A model generated the notes under the pieces. The model did not search any database, had not been told where the DNA came from, and worked only from the letters and a program-made list of their open reading frames with translations. Position numbers and translations under genes: made by a program. Positions 16,469-25,544 of a stretch of DNA of 64,000 nucleotides are shown piece after piece (position 1 is the stretch's first letter; each line of letters opens with the position of its first letter). This DNA is from Candidatus Aphodousia gallistercoris (lineage in GTDB: Bacteria; Pseudomonadota; Gammaproteobacteria; Burkholderiales; Burkholderiaceae_F), in contig DVNT01000047.1 of the NCBI GenBank assembly GCA_018714185.1, positions 1 to 64,000 on the forward strand, written 5' to 3'.

Positions 16469-17758
16469 ATGCACTTACTTGCTTTAGGCTTAAACCACAA
16501 TACGGCCCCGCTGGCTATTCGCGAACGGGTGGCATTCGGTCCGGACGAAATTGCCGAGTCCATCGACAAGATCGTCTCACGCTTGAATGCCGAAGAGTCC
16601 GGCTGCATTTCCGAGGCGCTGATCCTGTCGACATGTAACCGGACGGAAATTTATTGTGCAGCCGAGGACACTGATTTGGCCCAAGGTGCATTGGAAGCCT
16701 TTTTGGCTGAAGAAAAAAATCTGAAACTTTCCGAGCTCACGCCGCACACCTACGCCCTCGCCGATGAAGAGGCCGTGCGCCACGCCTTTAGCGTTGCCAG
16801 CGGCTTAGACTCCATGGTGCTTGGCGAAACACAAATCGTCGGACAAATGAAAAAGGCCGAAAAGGCAGCCCGGCGCGCCCACGGTTTGGGGCTCATGCTC
16901 AATACGCTTTTCCAAAGAACTTTTACGGTAGCAAAAGAAGTCCGCACCGCCACTGAAATCGGTGCGCACTCGGTTTCCATGGCTTCAGCGGCCGTACGCT
17001 TGGCCAACCGGCTCTTCGGCGAGCTCGGCGAGCAGCGGGTGCTTTTTGTCGGTGCCGGCGAAATGATCGAGTTGTGCGCGGCCCACTTCAGTGCGCAACA
17101 TCCTCTGAGCATGACCATTGCCAATCGCTCGCTTGATAAAGGCGAAGCGCTGGCCTCGCGCTTTGGGGCCAGCAGCATGAAGCTTGCCGATTTGCCCGGC
17201 CGCATTGCCGAATTCGACATCATTGTCTCCTGCACCGCCAGCGCGCTGCCGATCATCGGCTTAGGCATGATGGAAAGGGCCGTGAAGCAGCGCTTGCACC
17301 GCCCGATCTTCATTGTGGACTTGGCCGTGCCGCGCGACGTGGAAGCCGAAGTTTCTCGCTTAGACGATGTCTACGTCTACACCATTGACGATTTGGGCCA
17401 AGTCGTGCAAAGCGGCAAAGCCGAGCGTCAGGCTGCCGTGAGCGAAAGCCGAGCCATCATTGAAATGCGGGTTCAGGATTTCACGCACTGGCTTCAAAGC
17501 CGTGAGGCCGTTCCCACCATCGAAATGATGATTTCTCGAGCCCGCCACATGAGCGAACCGGTACTGGCCCGAGCCAAACACGTTATTCACAGCGGCGGCG
17601 ATGTTGACGAAGCTCTTGAACGGCTGACTCATGATTTAGTCAAGAAGCTGCTGCACGACAACTTGACGCTTCTGAAGAATACCGAAGCCTTGTCCGAGGC
17701 CGAGCGCGAGCATTTAAGTACCTGCTTTAAGCGCTTTTATCTTGAACGGCGCCGTTAG
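16469..17758 (+). CDS. hemA: Glutamyl-tRNA reductase
   Basis: A 429-residue enzyme that reduces glutamyl-tRNA to glutamate-1-semialdehyde, the first step of C5 haem synthesis. The catalytic cysteine is C56 in LILSTCNRTEIY, the Rossmann NADPH motif is VGAGEM, and the C-terminal helix forms the dimerisation domain. I start at the ATG at 16469 (MHLLALGLNHNTAPL), the standard family N-terminus; no Shine-Dalgarno is visible. It leads the hemA-prfA-prmC group, the usual betaproteobacterial order. Confidence 0.96.
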   Translation: MHLLALGLNHNTAPLAIRERVAFGPDEIAESIDKIVSRLNAEESGCISEALILSTCNRTEIYCAAEDTDLAQGALEAFLAEEKNLKLSELTPHTYALADEEAVRHAFSVASGLDSMVLGETQIVGQMKKAEKAARRAHGLGLMLNTLFQRTFTVAKEVRTATEIGAHSVSMASAAVRLANRLFGELGEQRVLFVGAGEMIELCAAHFSAQHPLSMTIANRSLDKGEALASRFGASSMKLADLPGRIAEFDIIVSCTASALPIIGLGMMERAVKQRLHRPIFIVDLAVPRDVEAEVSRLDDVYVYTIDDLGQVVQSGKAERQAAVSESRAIIEMRVQDFTHWLQSREAVPTIEMMISRARHMSEPVLARAKHVIHSGGDVDEALERLTHDLVKKLLHDNLTLLKNTEALSEAEREHLSTCFKRFYLERRR

Positions 17759-17848
17759 TGCGGCCGCTCTCATCGAAAAGGCCGCGCGTGTTATCATGCG
17801 CCTCGGCAATCATTTGTTTTAAAAAGATTTTAATTTGAGGAGACTCAC

Positions 17849-18925
17849 GTGAAAGAGTCGATGCGCAGCAAGCTGCTGCAACTCGGTCGCCGGTTGGAAG
17901 AAATCGATGCCATGTTGGCCGCCCCCGACGCCGCCAATGACATGAATCGCTTCCGCGACCTCTCGCGCGAACGCGCCGAAATTGAACCGGTCGTTGCCAA
18001 AATGAAGGCTTACGAATCCACCGAAGCCGATATGGAAGCGGCCCGCGAAATGCTCGAGGATCCGGAATCGGCTGATTTTGCCCGCGAAGAAATCGACAAC
18101 GGCAAAGAGCGGCTTGAGCAATTGGAAAAAGAGCTGCAGATCATGCTCTTGCCGAAAGATCCCAACGACAATAAAAACATCTATTTGGAAATCCGTGCCG
18201 GCACGGGCGGCGATGAATCGGCTTTGTTTGCCGGTGACTTGCTGCGGATGTACACCCGCTACGCCGAACGTCAAGGATGGAAGACGGAGATTGTCTCCGC
18301 CAGCGAAAGCGACCTGGGCGGCTACAAAGAAGTTATCGTACGCGTGATCGGCGAAGGGGCCTACTCCAAACTCAAATTTGAAAGCGGCGGCCACCGCGTC
18401 CAACGCGTTCCCGAAACCGAAAGCCAGGGGCGCGTTCATACCTCGGCTTGCACCGTGGCCGTCTTGCCGGAATTAGACGAGATCGGAGAGGTGCAAATCA
18501 ACCCGGCCGATCTTCGCATTGACGTCTATCGTGCTTCGGGCGCCGGCGGCCAGCACGTGCAAAAAACCAACTCGGCCGTGCGCATTACCCATATTCCCAC
18601 CGGCACCGTGGTGGAATGCCAGGATGAACGCAGCCAGCATGAAAATAAAGCCCGTGCCATGAGCGTGCTCATTTCGCGCATCACCGCCAACGAAATCGCC
18701 AAACAGCAAGCCCAAGAAGCCAGTACCCGCAAGAGCTTGGTCGGCTCGGGCGACCGCAGCGAGCGCATCCGTACCTACAACTACCCTCAAGGACGCGTAA
18801 CCGATCACCGCATCAATCTCACGCTCTACAAGCTTGACTTCATCATGGACGGCGACCTCGATGAAATCATTTCGGCGCTCACTACCGAGCATCAAATCGA
18901 GCAGCTTGCCAGCCTAGGCGAGTAA
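17849..18925 (+). CDS. prfA: Peptide chain release factor 1
   Basis: A 358-residue class I release factor that ends translation at UAA and UAG. The GGQ motif (233-235) catalyses peptide release and is the glutamine methylated by PrmC. The stop-codon-reading tripeptide appears as PET in [13 protein letters not shown], the PxT form of RF1. It starts at GTG (17849) behind TTGAGGAGAC. A GCGGCC/GGCCGC hairpin lies in the gap after hemA. Confidence 0.97.
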   Translation: MKESMRSKLLQLGRRLEEIDAMLAAPDAANDMNRFRDLSRERAEIEPVVAKMKAYESTEADMEAAREMLEDPESADFAREEIDNGKERLEQLEKELQIMLLPKDPNDNKNIYLEIRAGTGGDESALFAGDLLRMYTRYAERQGWKTEIVSASESDLGGYKEVIVRVIGEGAYSKLKFESGGHRVQRVPETESQGRVHTSACTVAVLPELDEIGEVQINPADLRIDVYRASGAGGQHVQKTNSAVRITHIPTGTVVECQDERSQHENKARAMSVLISRITANEIAKQQAQEASTRKSLVGSGDRSERIRTYNYPQGRVTDHRINLTLYKLDFIMDGDLDEIISALTTEHQIEQLASLGE

Positions 18926-18947
18926 CGCATCGGCTCCCGCAGCAACC

Positions 18948-19766
18948 ATGCCCACGATAGCACAGGCTCTTAAAGAAGCTTCGCAACAAATCGACCGATT
19001 TGAGGCGAAGCTGCTGCTTGCGGCCGCTCTCGGCAAAGATCGCACCTACCTGATCGCACACGATCGCGATGCGCTGCAAGACGATGTGCTCGCACTGTAC
19101 CGGCAGTTTATCGAGCGGCGGCTTCGCGGCGAGCCCGTTCCCTACATCCTCGGCAAACAAGAATTTTTCGGGCGTTCCTTTCACGTCTGCAGCGCCGTTC
19201 TCATTCCACGGCCGGATACCGAAACACTCATTGAAACGGTCTTGCAGTACTGCCGGGAACACGACGTCCGTACGCTTCTCGACTTAGGCACAGGCTCGGG
19301 CTGCATTGCCATCACGCTTGCACTGGAGCTGCCGCAGCTACAGGTTTTTGCAAGCGACAATAGCCAAGAGGCCCTCGCCGTGGCTAGAGAAAACGCTCAA
19401 GAACTCGGTGCCAGAGTGCGTTTTTATGAAAGCGACTGGTTCAGTGCCTTGCACGAGCTCACCCTTTTTGACGCAATCGTGAGCAACCCGCCTTACATTC
19501 GCCGAGATGACGAACACCTTCTTCAGCTCGGGTACGAACCGATTCAGGCGCTTACCGACGGCAACGACGGACTCGATGACATTCGGCAAATCATTAAACA
19601 GGCGCCGCGCCATTTAAACCGAGGCGGGCTATTGGCCTTTGAACACGGTTGGGATCAGGCCCGAGCGGTGAGGGATCTCTTCTCGGACCCGATTTGGGAT
19701 ACGCCCCGGACCGTTAAAGACTTGGCCGGCAACGATCGCGTCACCTTCGCCAGACGCCACGCTTAG
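18948..19766 (+). CDS. prmC: Release factor glutamine N5-methyltransferase
   Basis: A 272-residue SAM-dependent methyltransferase that modifies the GGQ glutamine of release factors. The SAM site is LLDLGTGSGCIAI and the catalytic motif is SNPPYIRRDD. An N-terminal helical domain is present, as in the family. It begins 22 bases after prfA, whose product is its substrate. Confidence 0.96.
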   Translation: MPTIAQALKEASQQIDRFEAKLLLAAALGKDRTYLIAHDRDALQDDVLALYRQFIERRLRGEPVPYILGKQEFFGRSFHVCSAVLIPRPDTETLIETVLQYCREHDVRTLLDLGTGSGCIAITLALELPQLQVFASDNSQEALAVARENAQELGARVRFYESDWFSALHELTLFDAIVSNPPYIRRDDEHLLQLGYEPIQALTDGNDGLDDIRQIIKQAPRHLNRGGLLAFEHGWDQARAVRDLFSDPIWDTPRTVKDLAGNDRVTFARRHA

Positions 19767-19806
19767 CCCTCTCGCACAAGCATTATCTCGCCCTTTTCGG
19801 ACCGAT

Positions 19807-19825
19807 TTTGTCATCAGTTTGTCAT
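19807..19825 (+). promoter_or_regulatory. Pho box (probable PhoB binding site)
   Basis: TTTGTCAT occurs twice at exactly 11-base spacing (19807-19814 and 19818-19825), followed by AA. This matches the PhoB box known from E. coli (direct repeats of CTGTCAT 11 bases apart). It lies about 235 bases upstream of the binding-protein gene. A second TGTCAT half site is in CTGTCATTGAA (about 19917). The -10 element is not clear. Binding by PhoB is inference. Confidence 0.6.
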
Positions 19826-19930
19826 AATCGAATTTTGCCGTTACCTTTTTTAATTCAAAAAATTCTTATAAAACATAGGGTTATAAGATAACGCCCATTT
19901 TTCCGACAAAACCCTCCTGTCATTGAAATA

Positions 19931-19953
19931 TCACCGTTTCATTGTCTCGGTGA
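19931..19953 (+). promoter_or_regulatory. Dyad upstream of the peptide-type ABC operon
   Basis: TCACCG (19931-19936) and CGGTGA (19948-19953) are perfect inverted arms separated by 11 bases. It could be an operator or a hairpin in the 5' untranslated region. It follows a CTGTCAT half site. Confidence 0.4.
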
Positions 19954-20059
19954 CATATTGAAGTTTCAAAATTCCCTCCAAACCTTTCGTAACAATCATG
20001 CTTGGGCTCAGCTGTTTTGTATCCGAGCCTTTGATTCTTCTCTTTGTTGGAGTTCATGT

Positions 20060-21613
20060 ATGTCTAATTTCCGCAAAATTGTTGTTGCCACTTTAATGGC
20101 CTCCTGCGGCCTCGCAGCCCAATCCGTTTGGGCCAGCGCCGATCACATGGTCATTGCCATGCCGCAATTGCCGCCCACGGTTGAACCGCAAGGCATCAAC
20201 AATAACGCGATTGATCGTGTCGTCGCCTCCATCTACGAAACATTAATTCACGCCAACCAGACGACCGGCGCCTTGGAGCCCGGCTTGGCAGAATCTTGGA
20301 AGCGCATCTCGCCGGAAACCGTTGAGTTTAAGTTGCGTCATGGCGTGAAGTTCCATGACGGCACGGATTTCACGGCCGATGACGTTGTATTCTCCTTCGG
20401 GCCGGAACGCTTCTCCGGCGAAAAAGCTCCCGGTCGCGCGGCCGGTTGGGAATTCTTAGGCGGATTAAAGGAAGTCAAGAAAGTCGATGACTACACGGTT
20501 CGCGTGACCATGAAGTCGCCCGATCCTTTGATTGAACGCCGCTTCTCGGCCCGTATGTCCGAAATTATTTCCGAAGACGGCTACAAAGCCGCCGGCGGTT
20601 GGGATAACTGGATTAAAAAGCCGGCCGGTACCGGTCCTTACAAGATTGATTCTTTCAAGACGGGCAATCGCCTCGAGCTGTCCCGCTTTGACGGCTACTG
20701 GAATAAAAAAGCCCCGGCAGCCAAGTTAAGCTTCGTGGAAGTGCCTGAGCTTTCGGCTCGCGTTGCCGGTTTGCGTTCGGGCGAATTTGACCTCATCACG
20801 GAAGTCCCTCCCGACCAGATCAAGCCGCTCTCCTCTGACGGCCGTGTTGATGTGGTGGGCGGTCCTGTCGATAACATCTATGGCTTGATTTTTGACAGCA
20901 AGTCTTCCAAGGTAATGCAAAGCAAGGAATTGCGCTTGGCTATCTTGCACGCCATCGACCGCGAACTGCTGGTGCAGGCCTTATTTGCCGGCAAGACCAC
21001 CACGGCCGATAGCTTCCAGTCGAAGACTTTCGGTGACCTCTACATCCCCGAAATGAACCAAAAGCTCTACGATCCGGAAAAGGCCAAGGCTTTGATCAAG
21101 GCCTCCGGCTACAAGGGCGAACCGATTGTCTGGCGCATTCAAACCGGGTACTACACGCTTGAAATGACCGTCTCGCAGGCCATTGCCGCCATGCTCAAGA
21201 ATGTCGGCTTGAACGTTGAAATCCAAGTAAAAGAAAACTGGTCTCAAGTGGAAGCCGCCGGTCCCGATCGCATGATCAACAATGCTTCCTTCTCGGCCTA
21301 CTTCCCGGATCCGGCTTCGCAATTGTGGCGCCGTCTCAAACCGGGCACCTCTTGGGACACGATGGGCTTCTTGGATACTTCCTCTCCGGAATACAAGCGC
21401 TTTGCCGAACTCGGCAAGATCTTGGAGACCTCGACTGATCCTGCCGCACGCAAAGAAGCTTGGAAAGGCATGTTGCAAGCCTTTATCGAAAATCCGCTGG
21501 CTTGCCCGCTTTATGCCCTGCCGATGATTTACGCGAAACAAAAGAACGTGAATTGGACGCCCGGCATCGAAGGCCGCTTGGATCTCGGGGCCAACAACCT
21601 GTCCTTCAAGTAA
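20060..21613 (+). CDS. Periplasmic binding protein of a Dpp/Opp-type ABC importer
   Basis: A 517-residue family-5 solute-binding protein. The start is the ATG at 20060 with GGAG eight bases upstream; the tracked ORF start is too early. A signal peptide ends near SVWASADH. The family block (AESWKRISPETVEFKLRHGV, then FHDGTDFTADDVVFSF) is clear. Family-5 proteins bind peptides, nickel, opines and other compounds, so the ligand cannot be read from family alone. The operon includes two phosphoester hydrolases and a Pho box upstream, which suggests a phosphorus compound. Confidence 0.92.
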   Translation: MSNFRKIVVATLMASCGLAAQSVWASADHMVIAMPQLPPTVEPQGINNNAIDRVVASIYETLIHANQTTGALEPGLAESWKRISPETVEFKLRHGVKFHDGTDFTADDVVFSFGPERFSGEKAPGRAAGWEFLGGLKEVKKVDDYTVRVTMKSPDPLIERRFSARMSEIISEDGYKAAGGWDNWIKKPAGTGPYKIDSFKTGNRLELSRFDGYWNKKAPAAKLSFVEVPELSARVAGLRSGEFDLITEVPPDQIKPLSSDGRVDVVGGPVDNIYGLIFDSKSSKVMQSKELRLAILHAIDRELLVQALFAGKTTTADSFQSKTFGDLYIPEMNQKLYDPEKAKALIKASGYKGEPIVWRIQTGYYTLEMTVSQAIAAMLKNVGLNVEIQVKENWSQVEAAGPDRMINNASFSAYFPDPASQLWRRLKPGTSWDTMGFLDTSSPEYKRFAELGKILETSTDPAARKEAWKGMLQAFIENPLACPLYALPMIYAKQKNVNWTPGIEGRLDLGANNLSFK

Positions 21614-21635
21614 CTCGTCTTTAATGAGTTGACCG

Positions 21636-21672
21636 CTCCCGTCGCTGCAAATACAGGCTCGGCGGGAGTTTT
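21636..21672 (+). terminator. Attenuator hairpin after the binding-protein gene
   Basis: CTCCCGTC (21636-21643) pairs with GGCGGGAG (21661-21668) with one wobble, followed by TTTT. Partial termination here would give more binding protein than transporter, a common arrangement in ABC operons. Confidence 0.6.
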
Positions 21673-21697
21673 CGCTACACAAAACCGTTTGACTTCT

Positions 21698-23755
21698 ATG
21701 CAACAAGATCCTCTATTGCGCATCCGGGATTTACACATCGCATTCGGCCCCGTTGAGGTTCTCCACGGGATCGATTTAGACATCCAACCCGGTGTGATTC
21801 ATGCCCTGATCGGAGAATCCGGCTCCGGCAAAAGCGTATTGGCCCGATCAATCTTGGGCCTGGCCGGAAACAACAGCCGCATCACCGGCAGCATTCGCTT
21901 TCAAGGCCGGGAGCTCGTCGGCCTGTCCGCCCACGAGTATGCTGCCCTGCGCGGTTCGGAAATTGCCATGGTGGTGCAAGATGCCATGAGCGCCCTCAAC
22001 CCCATGCGCACCATCGGCTACCAACTAATGGAAACCATTGCCTACCGGCACCCGAATTATCGCGGCCAGTCCGCTACGGCCGTCTTAGCCAGCCACAAGC
22101 ACGACTTGCATGACATTGCCTTGGAATACCTCAAAATCGTCGGCATCACGGCCCCGGAAAAGCGCATGTCAAGCTACGCGCACCAACTCTCCGGCGGCAT
22201 GCGCCAACGCATCATGATTGCGCTTGCGCTTGTGGGTGCTCCGAAACTGCTTTTGGCCGACGAACCGACGACCGCCCTAGACGTGGTCGTGCAACGGGAA
22301 CTTCTACAAGAAATGCGCGAAATCGTCCTCAAGCGCAATATGTCGATGCTTTTAGTCACGCACGATCTGCACTTGGCCCACGACGTGGCCGATAAAGTCT
22401 CCGTGATGTATGCCGGCTATCTTTTGGAAGAGGGGCCCGTCGCCAAGGTGATTCCCAATCCGTCGCATCCTTATACGGAGGGACTTTTGGATGCCATGCC
22501 TGACATGAACAGCAAGCGCGGCACCCTCAAACCGATTCCCGGCGAAATTCCCTCGCCTGACAAATTGGGCAAAGGCTGCCCCTTTGCCAGCCGCTGTAGC
22601 CGAGTCAGCGAGCACTGCCGCACAACGCTGACCCCGCTTTCTGCCGTCGATGCGCAAAGCGATTGGGTGAGCCGCTGCCAATTAGCCCACCATGCGAGCG
22701 AAGAAGTCGTGAGCCAGGCCTTGGAAGAGACTGCCGCGATGGAGTCCATTGCCAACACGGAAAGGTCGGACTTTTTAGAGGTCATTGACGCACACATTCG
22801 CAAGCATTGCTACCTGTCTCGCCAAGGATTTTTCGGACGGAAAAAACCGTGGGACGTATTGCAAGACATTGAACTGCAAATCCATCACGGCGAAGTTTTA
22901 GGCCTTGTCGGCGAATCCGGTTGCGGCAAATCAACCTTAGCAAGATTGTTGCTCGGGCTGCAGAAACCCACCCAAGGCGTGATTCGGTTCAAGGACGAAG
23001 AGTTCCCCGAACCGCGAAGCGCGGCTTGGCGTGCGCAACGGGCCTCCATGCAAATGATCTACCAGGATCCTTACGGTTGCTTTGATGCCCGCATGCCGAT
23101 CATCGAGCAGGTGGCCGAGCCCTTAATGATTCACCAAAATCTCAGCAAAGAAGCCGCTCTGGCTAAAGCCAAAGTGGTCCTTAAAGCCGTCGGCATGCCC
23201 GAGCATCACGTTACGCGCCTGCCCGGCGTCATGTCCGGCGGTCAGCTGCAACGCGCCGCCATTGCCCGCGCCATCGCACTCAAACCGGCATTGCTCGCCT
23301 GCGACGAACCGGTAGCCTCCTTGGACGTTTCAATCCAAGCCCAAGTGCTCGAGCTTTTAAACCGCCTGCGGCAAGTCTCCAAGATGTCCATGCTTTTTGT
23401 CTCGCACAACCTCAATGTCGTGCGTTACATCTGCGACCGGGTGGTCGTCATGTATCTCGGCCGCATTGTAGAAATGGGCGATGTGCAAGACATTTTCCAA
23501 CACCCGAAGCATCCCTACACCCGTCTTTTGATGGCCTCGACCCCGGGAGCGGACAGCAGCGTCATTCGCTTTTATCCCAAAGGCAGCATGCCGAGTCCGA
23601 TCGACCGTCCGAAAGGCTGCGTGTTTGCCAACCGCTGCCCGCTCGCGAGCGATCGCTGCCGCGAACAGGTACCGGAGCTTGTCAAAGGCGAAGACGGCCA
23701 TGCCGTTGCTTGTTTTTCCGATAAAACCGTTGACCAACTGCAGGCTCAGGAGTAA
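21698..23755 (+). CDS. Fused double ATPase of the Dpp/Opp-type ABC importer (DppD-DppF fusion)
   Basis: A 685-residue protein with two complete ABC ATPase domains, equivalent to DppD and DppF joined, as in GsiA or YejF. Domain 1: Walker A GESGSGKS, signature LSGGMRQRIMIALAL, Walker B LLLADEPTTALD, then an oligopeptide-type C-terminal motif with four cysteines (CPFASRCSRVSEHC). Domain 2: GESGCGKST, MSGGQLQRAAIARA, LLACDEPVASLD, then CVFANRCPLASDRC. I start at the ATG at 21698; no Shine-Dalgarno is seen. The Cys motifs resemble the Fe-S site reported for some peptide transporter ATPases. Confidence 0.93.
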   Translation: MQQDPLLRIRDLHIAFGPVEVLHGIDLDIQPGVIHALIGESGSGKSVLARSILGLAGNNSRITGSIRFQGRELVGLSAHEYAALRGSEIAMVVQDAMSALNPMRTIGYQLMETIAYRHPNYRGQSATAVLASHKHDLHDIALEYLKIVGITAPEKRMSSYAHQLSGGMRQRIMIALALVGAPKLLLADEPTTALDVVVQRELLQEMREIVLKRNMSMLLVTHDLHLAHDVADKVSVMYAGYLLEEGPVAKVIPNPSHPYTEGLLDAMPDMNSKRGTLKPIPGEIPSPDKLGKGCPFASRCSRVSEHCRTTLTPLSAVDAQSDWVSRCQLAHHASEEVVSQALEETAAMESIANTERSDFLEVIDAHIRKHCYLSRQGFFGRKKPWDVLQDIELQIHHGEVLGLVGESGCGKSTLARLLLGLQKPTQGVIRFKDEEFPEPRSAAWRAQRASMQMIYQDPYGCFDARMPIIEQVAEPLMIHQNLSKEAALAKAKVVLKAVGMPEHHVTRLPGVMSGGQLQRAAIARAIALKPALLACDEPVASLDVSIQAQVLELLNRLRQVSKMSMLFVSHNLNVVRYICDRVVVMYLGRIVEMGDVQDIFQHPKHPYTRLLMASTPGADSSVIRFYPKGSMPSPIDRPKGCVFANRCPLASDRCREQVPELVKGEDGHAVACFSDKTVDQLQAQE

Positions 23756-23760
23756 ACGCT

Positions 23761-24684
23761 ATGTTCGCTATTGTTCTACGAATTGTTTTGCGAGCGCTCG
23801 TCACCCTTTTCCTGCTGACGGCGTGCGTATTTTTTGCATTGCACTTAACCGGCGACCCGGCCCGTATCATGTTGGGCGACGGCGCCGATGCAACAGCCCT
23901 TGCCGCGTTCCGTGCCCAGTGGGGCTTGGACAAGCCGCTGTGGGAGCAATTTTTAGTCTATCTGCAAAAATTCCTCACACTGGATATGGGGACAAGCTAC
24001 ATGACCGGATTGCCCGTCAAGGACGTTTTCCTCAATGCCTTCTGGCCGACGCTTGACCTAATGATTCCTACGGCTATCGTGACGCTTCTTATCGGCATCC
24101 CCTCGGGCGTCATCGCCGCGCTGCACCGCAACCAAGGGCTTGACCGGGCCATGATGTTTATCTCGGTTTTCGGTTACGCCGTTCCGAACTTCTTCATGGG
24201 CGTTCTGCTGCTGTTGATTTTCTCGATTTGGTTAGGATGGCTGCCTTCTTACGGCAACGCCACGGGCTGGCACTACATCATGCCGATTATCACCATGGCC
24301 ACCTCGGAGGCAGCCATTTTCTCTCGCTACGCCCGCAGTGCCATGATTGACTCGATGCGCCTGCCCTGCGTTAAGGCAGCCCGCATGCGCGGCATTCCCG
24401 AGCGACGCATTATTTGGTTGCACGCCCTGCCCAATGCCATGCTGTCGATCTTGACCATTTTGGGCTTTTTCTTGGGCACGCTGGTTGCCGGGGCCGTGAT
24501 TACGGAAAACGTCTTCTCTTGGCCCGGCGTCGGCAAACTGCTCGTGCAATCGGTTGCCAACCGTGATATTCCCGTTGTTCAGCTCATCGTGCTGGCTACG
24601 GGAGCCTCGTTGATCTTATGCAACCTGCTCATGGACCTTTTAGCTTTAGTTGTTAATCCCCGCTTGCGTCGCGGCGATCACTAA
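23761..24684 (+). CDS. ABC importer permease, DppB type
   Basis: A 307-residue inner-membrane permease with six predicted helices and the opening block typical of DppB proteins (LTGDPARIMLGDGAD). The EAA loop reads VKAARMRGIPERRIIWLHALPNA. It starts 5 bases after the ATPase gene and pairs with the DppC-type permease downstream to form the channel. Confidence 0.93.
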   Translation: MFAIVLRIVLRALVTLFLLTACVFFALHLTGDPARIMLGDGADATALAAFRAQWGLDKPLWEQFLVYLQKFLTLDMGTSYMTGLPVKDVFLNAFWPTLDLMIPTAIVTLLIGIPSGVIAALHRNQGLDRAMMFISVFGYAVPNFFMGVLLLLIFSIWLGWLPSYGNATGWHYIMPIITMATSEAAIFSRYARSAMIDSMRLPCVKAARMRGIPERRIIWLHALPNAMLSILTILGFFLGTLVAGAVITENVFSWPGVGKLLVQSVANRDIPVVQLIVLATGASLILCNLLMDLLALVVNPRLRRGDH

Positions 24685-24698
24685 GGAGATCAAGCATT

Positions 24699-25538
24699 AT
24701 GGCTTCTACTGCGAATACGCCGAAAAAAAGCAGCGAAACATTAGTTATCATCAGCGCCGCTTTACTCGGTTTCTTCTTCATCTGCGGCATCCTGGCCCCG
24801 TGGATTGCTCCTTACGACTTGGAGTACATGGACTTGAGCTCGCGACTGCTGATGCCGTTTTCAAGCGCCTCTCACATTCTGGGTACTGATGAACTCGGCC
24901 GCGATGTGTTCTCTCGTTTGGTTTATTCCCTGCGCCTGTCGTTTTTGCTAGCCATTGCCGGCACGATACTCGGCGCCATCCTCGGAACGTTCCTGGGGTT
25001 CCTGGCGGCCCGCTTCGGCGGCATCGTCGATGACGTTGTTAACGCCGGCATCGACTTTACAGCCTCGTTACCCTTCATCATCTTGGCCTTGACCATCTTG
25101 GCCTTTTTGGGAACCAATGTCACGGTGATTATTGTCATCATGGCCGTCTACGGATGGGACCGCTATGCCCGTCTGACACGCAACCTTGCCCGTTCGGCCT
25201 ACACCGAAGGCTATGCCTCGGCGCTCGAGGGCTTGGGCATTCCCACTTGGCGCATCGGCCTTTACCATATACTTCCCAACATCGCCTCGGCCTTGGTCGT
25301 CAATATGACCTTGAATTTCCCGGGTATGATTTTGCTGGAAACATCGCTATCCTTCCTGGGGGTCGGCGTTCAACCGCCGATGAGCTCTCTGGGTACAATG
25401 CTCGGTTTCGGCCGTGACTACCTTACTACGGCATGGTGGATTGCCGTGGTGCCCGGCGTGGTGATCGTGCTTTCGACGCTTTCCATGTCGATTCTCGGGG
25501 ACTTCGTACAACAAAAATTGGAGCCGCAAGCTCGGTAA
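24699..25538 (+). CDS. ABC importer permease, DppC type
   Basis: A 279-residue permease of the DppC family with an extended cytoplasmic N-terminus. The conserved LGTDELGRDVFSRLVYSLRLS block follows the first helix, and the EAA loop reads YASALEGLGIPTWRIGLYHILPN. It begins behind AAGGAGAT, 14 bases after the DppB-type gene, and completes the transporter. Confidence 0.93.
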   Translation: MASTANTPKKSSETLVIISAALLGFFFICGILAPWIAPYDLEYMDLSSRLLMPFSSASHILGTDELGRDVFSRLVYSLRLSFLLAIAGTILGAILGTFLGFLAARFGGIVDDVVNAGIDFTASLPFIILALTILAFLGTNVTVIIVIMAVYGWDRYARLTRNLARSAYTEGYASALEGLGIPTWRIGLYHILPNIASALVVNMTLNFPGMILLETSLSFLGVGVQPPMSSLGTMLGFGRDYLTTAWWIAVVPGVVIVLSTLSMSILGDFVQQKLEPQAR

Positions 25539-25544
25539 ATTTCT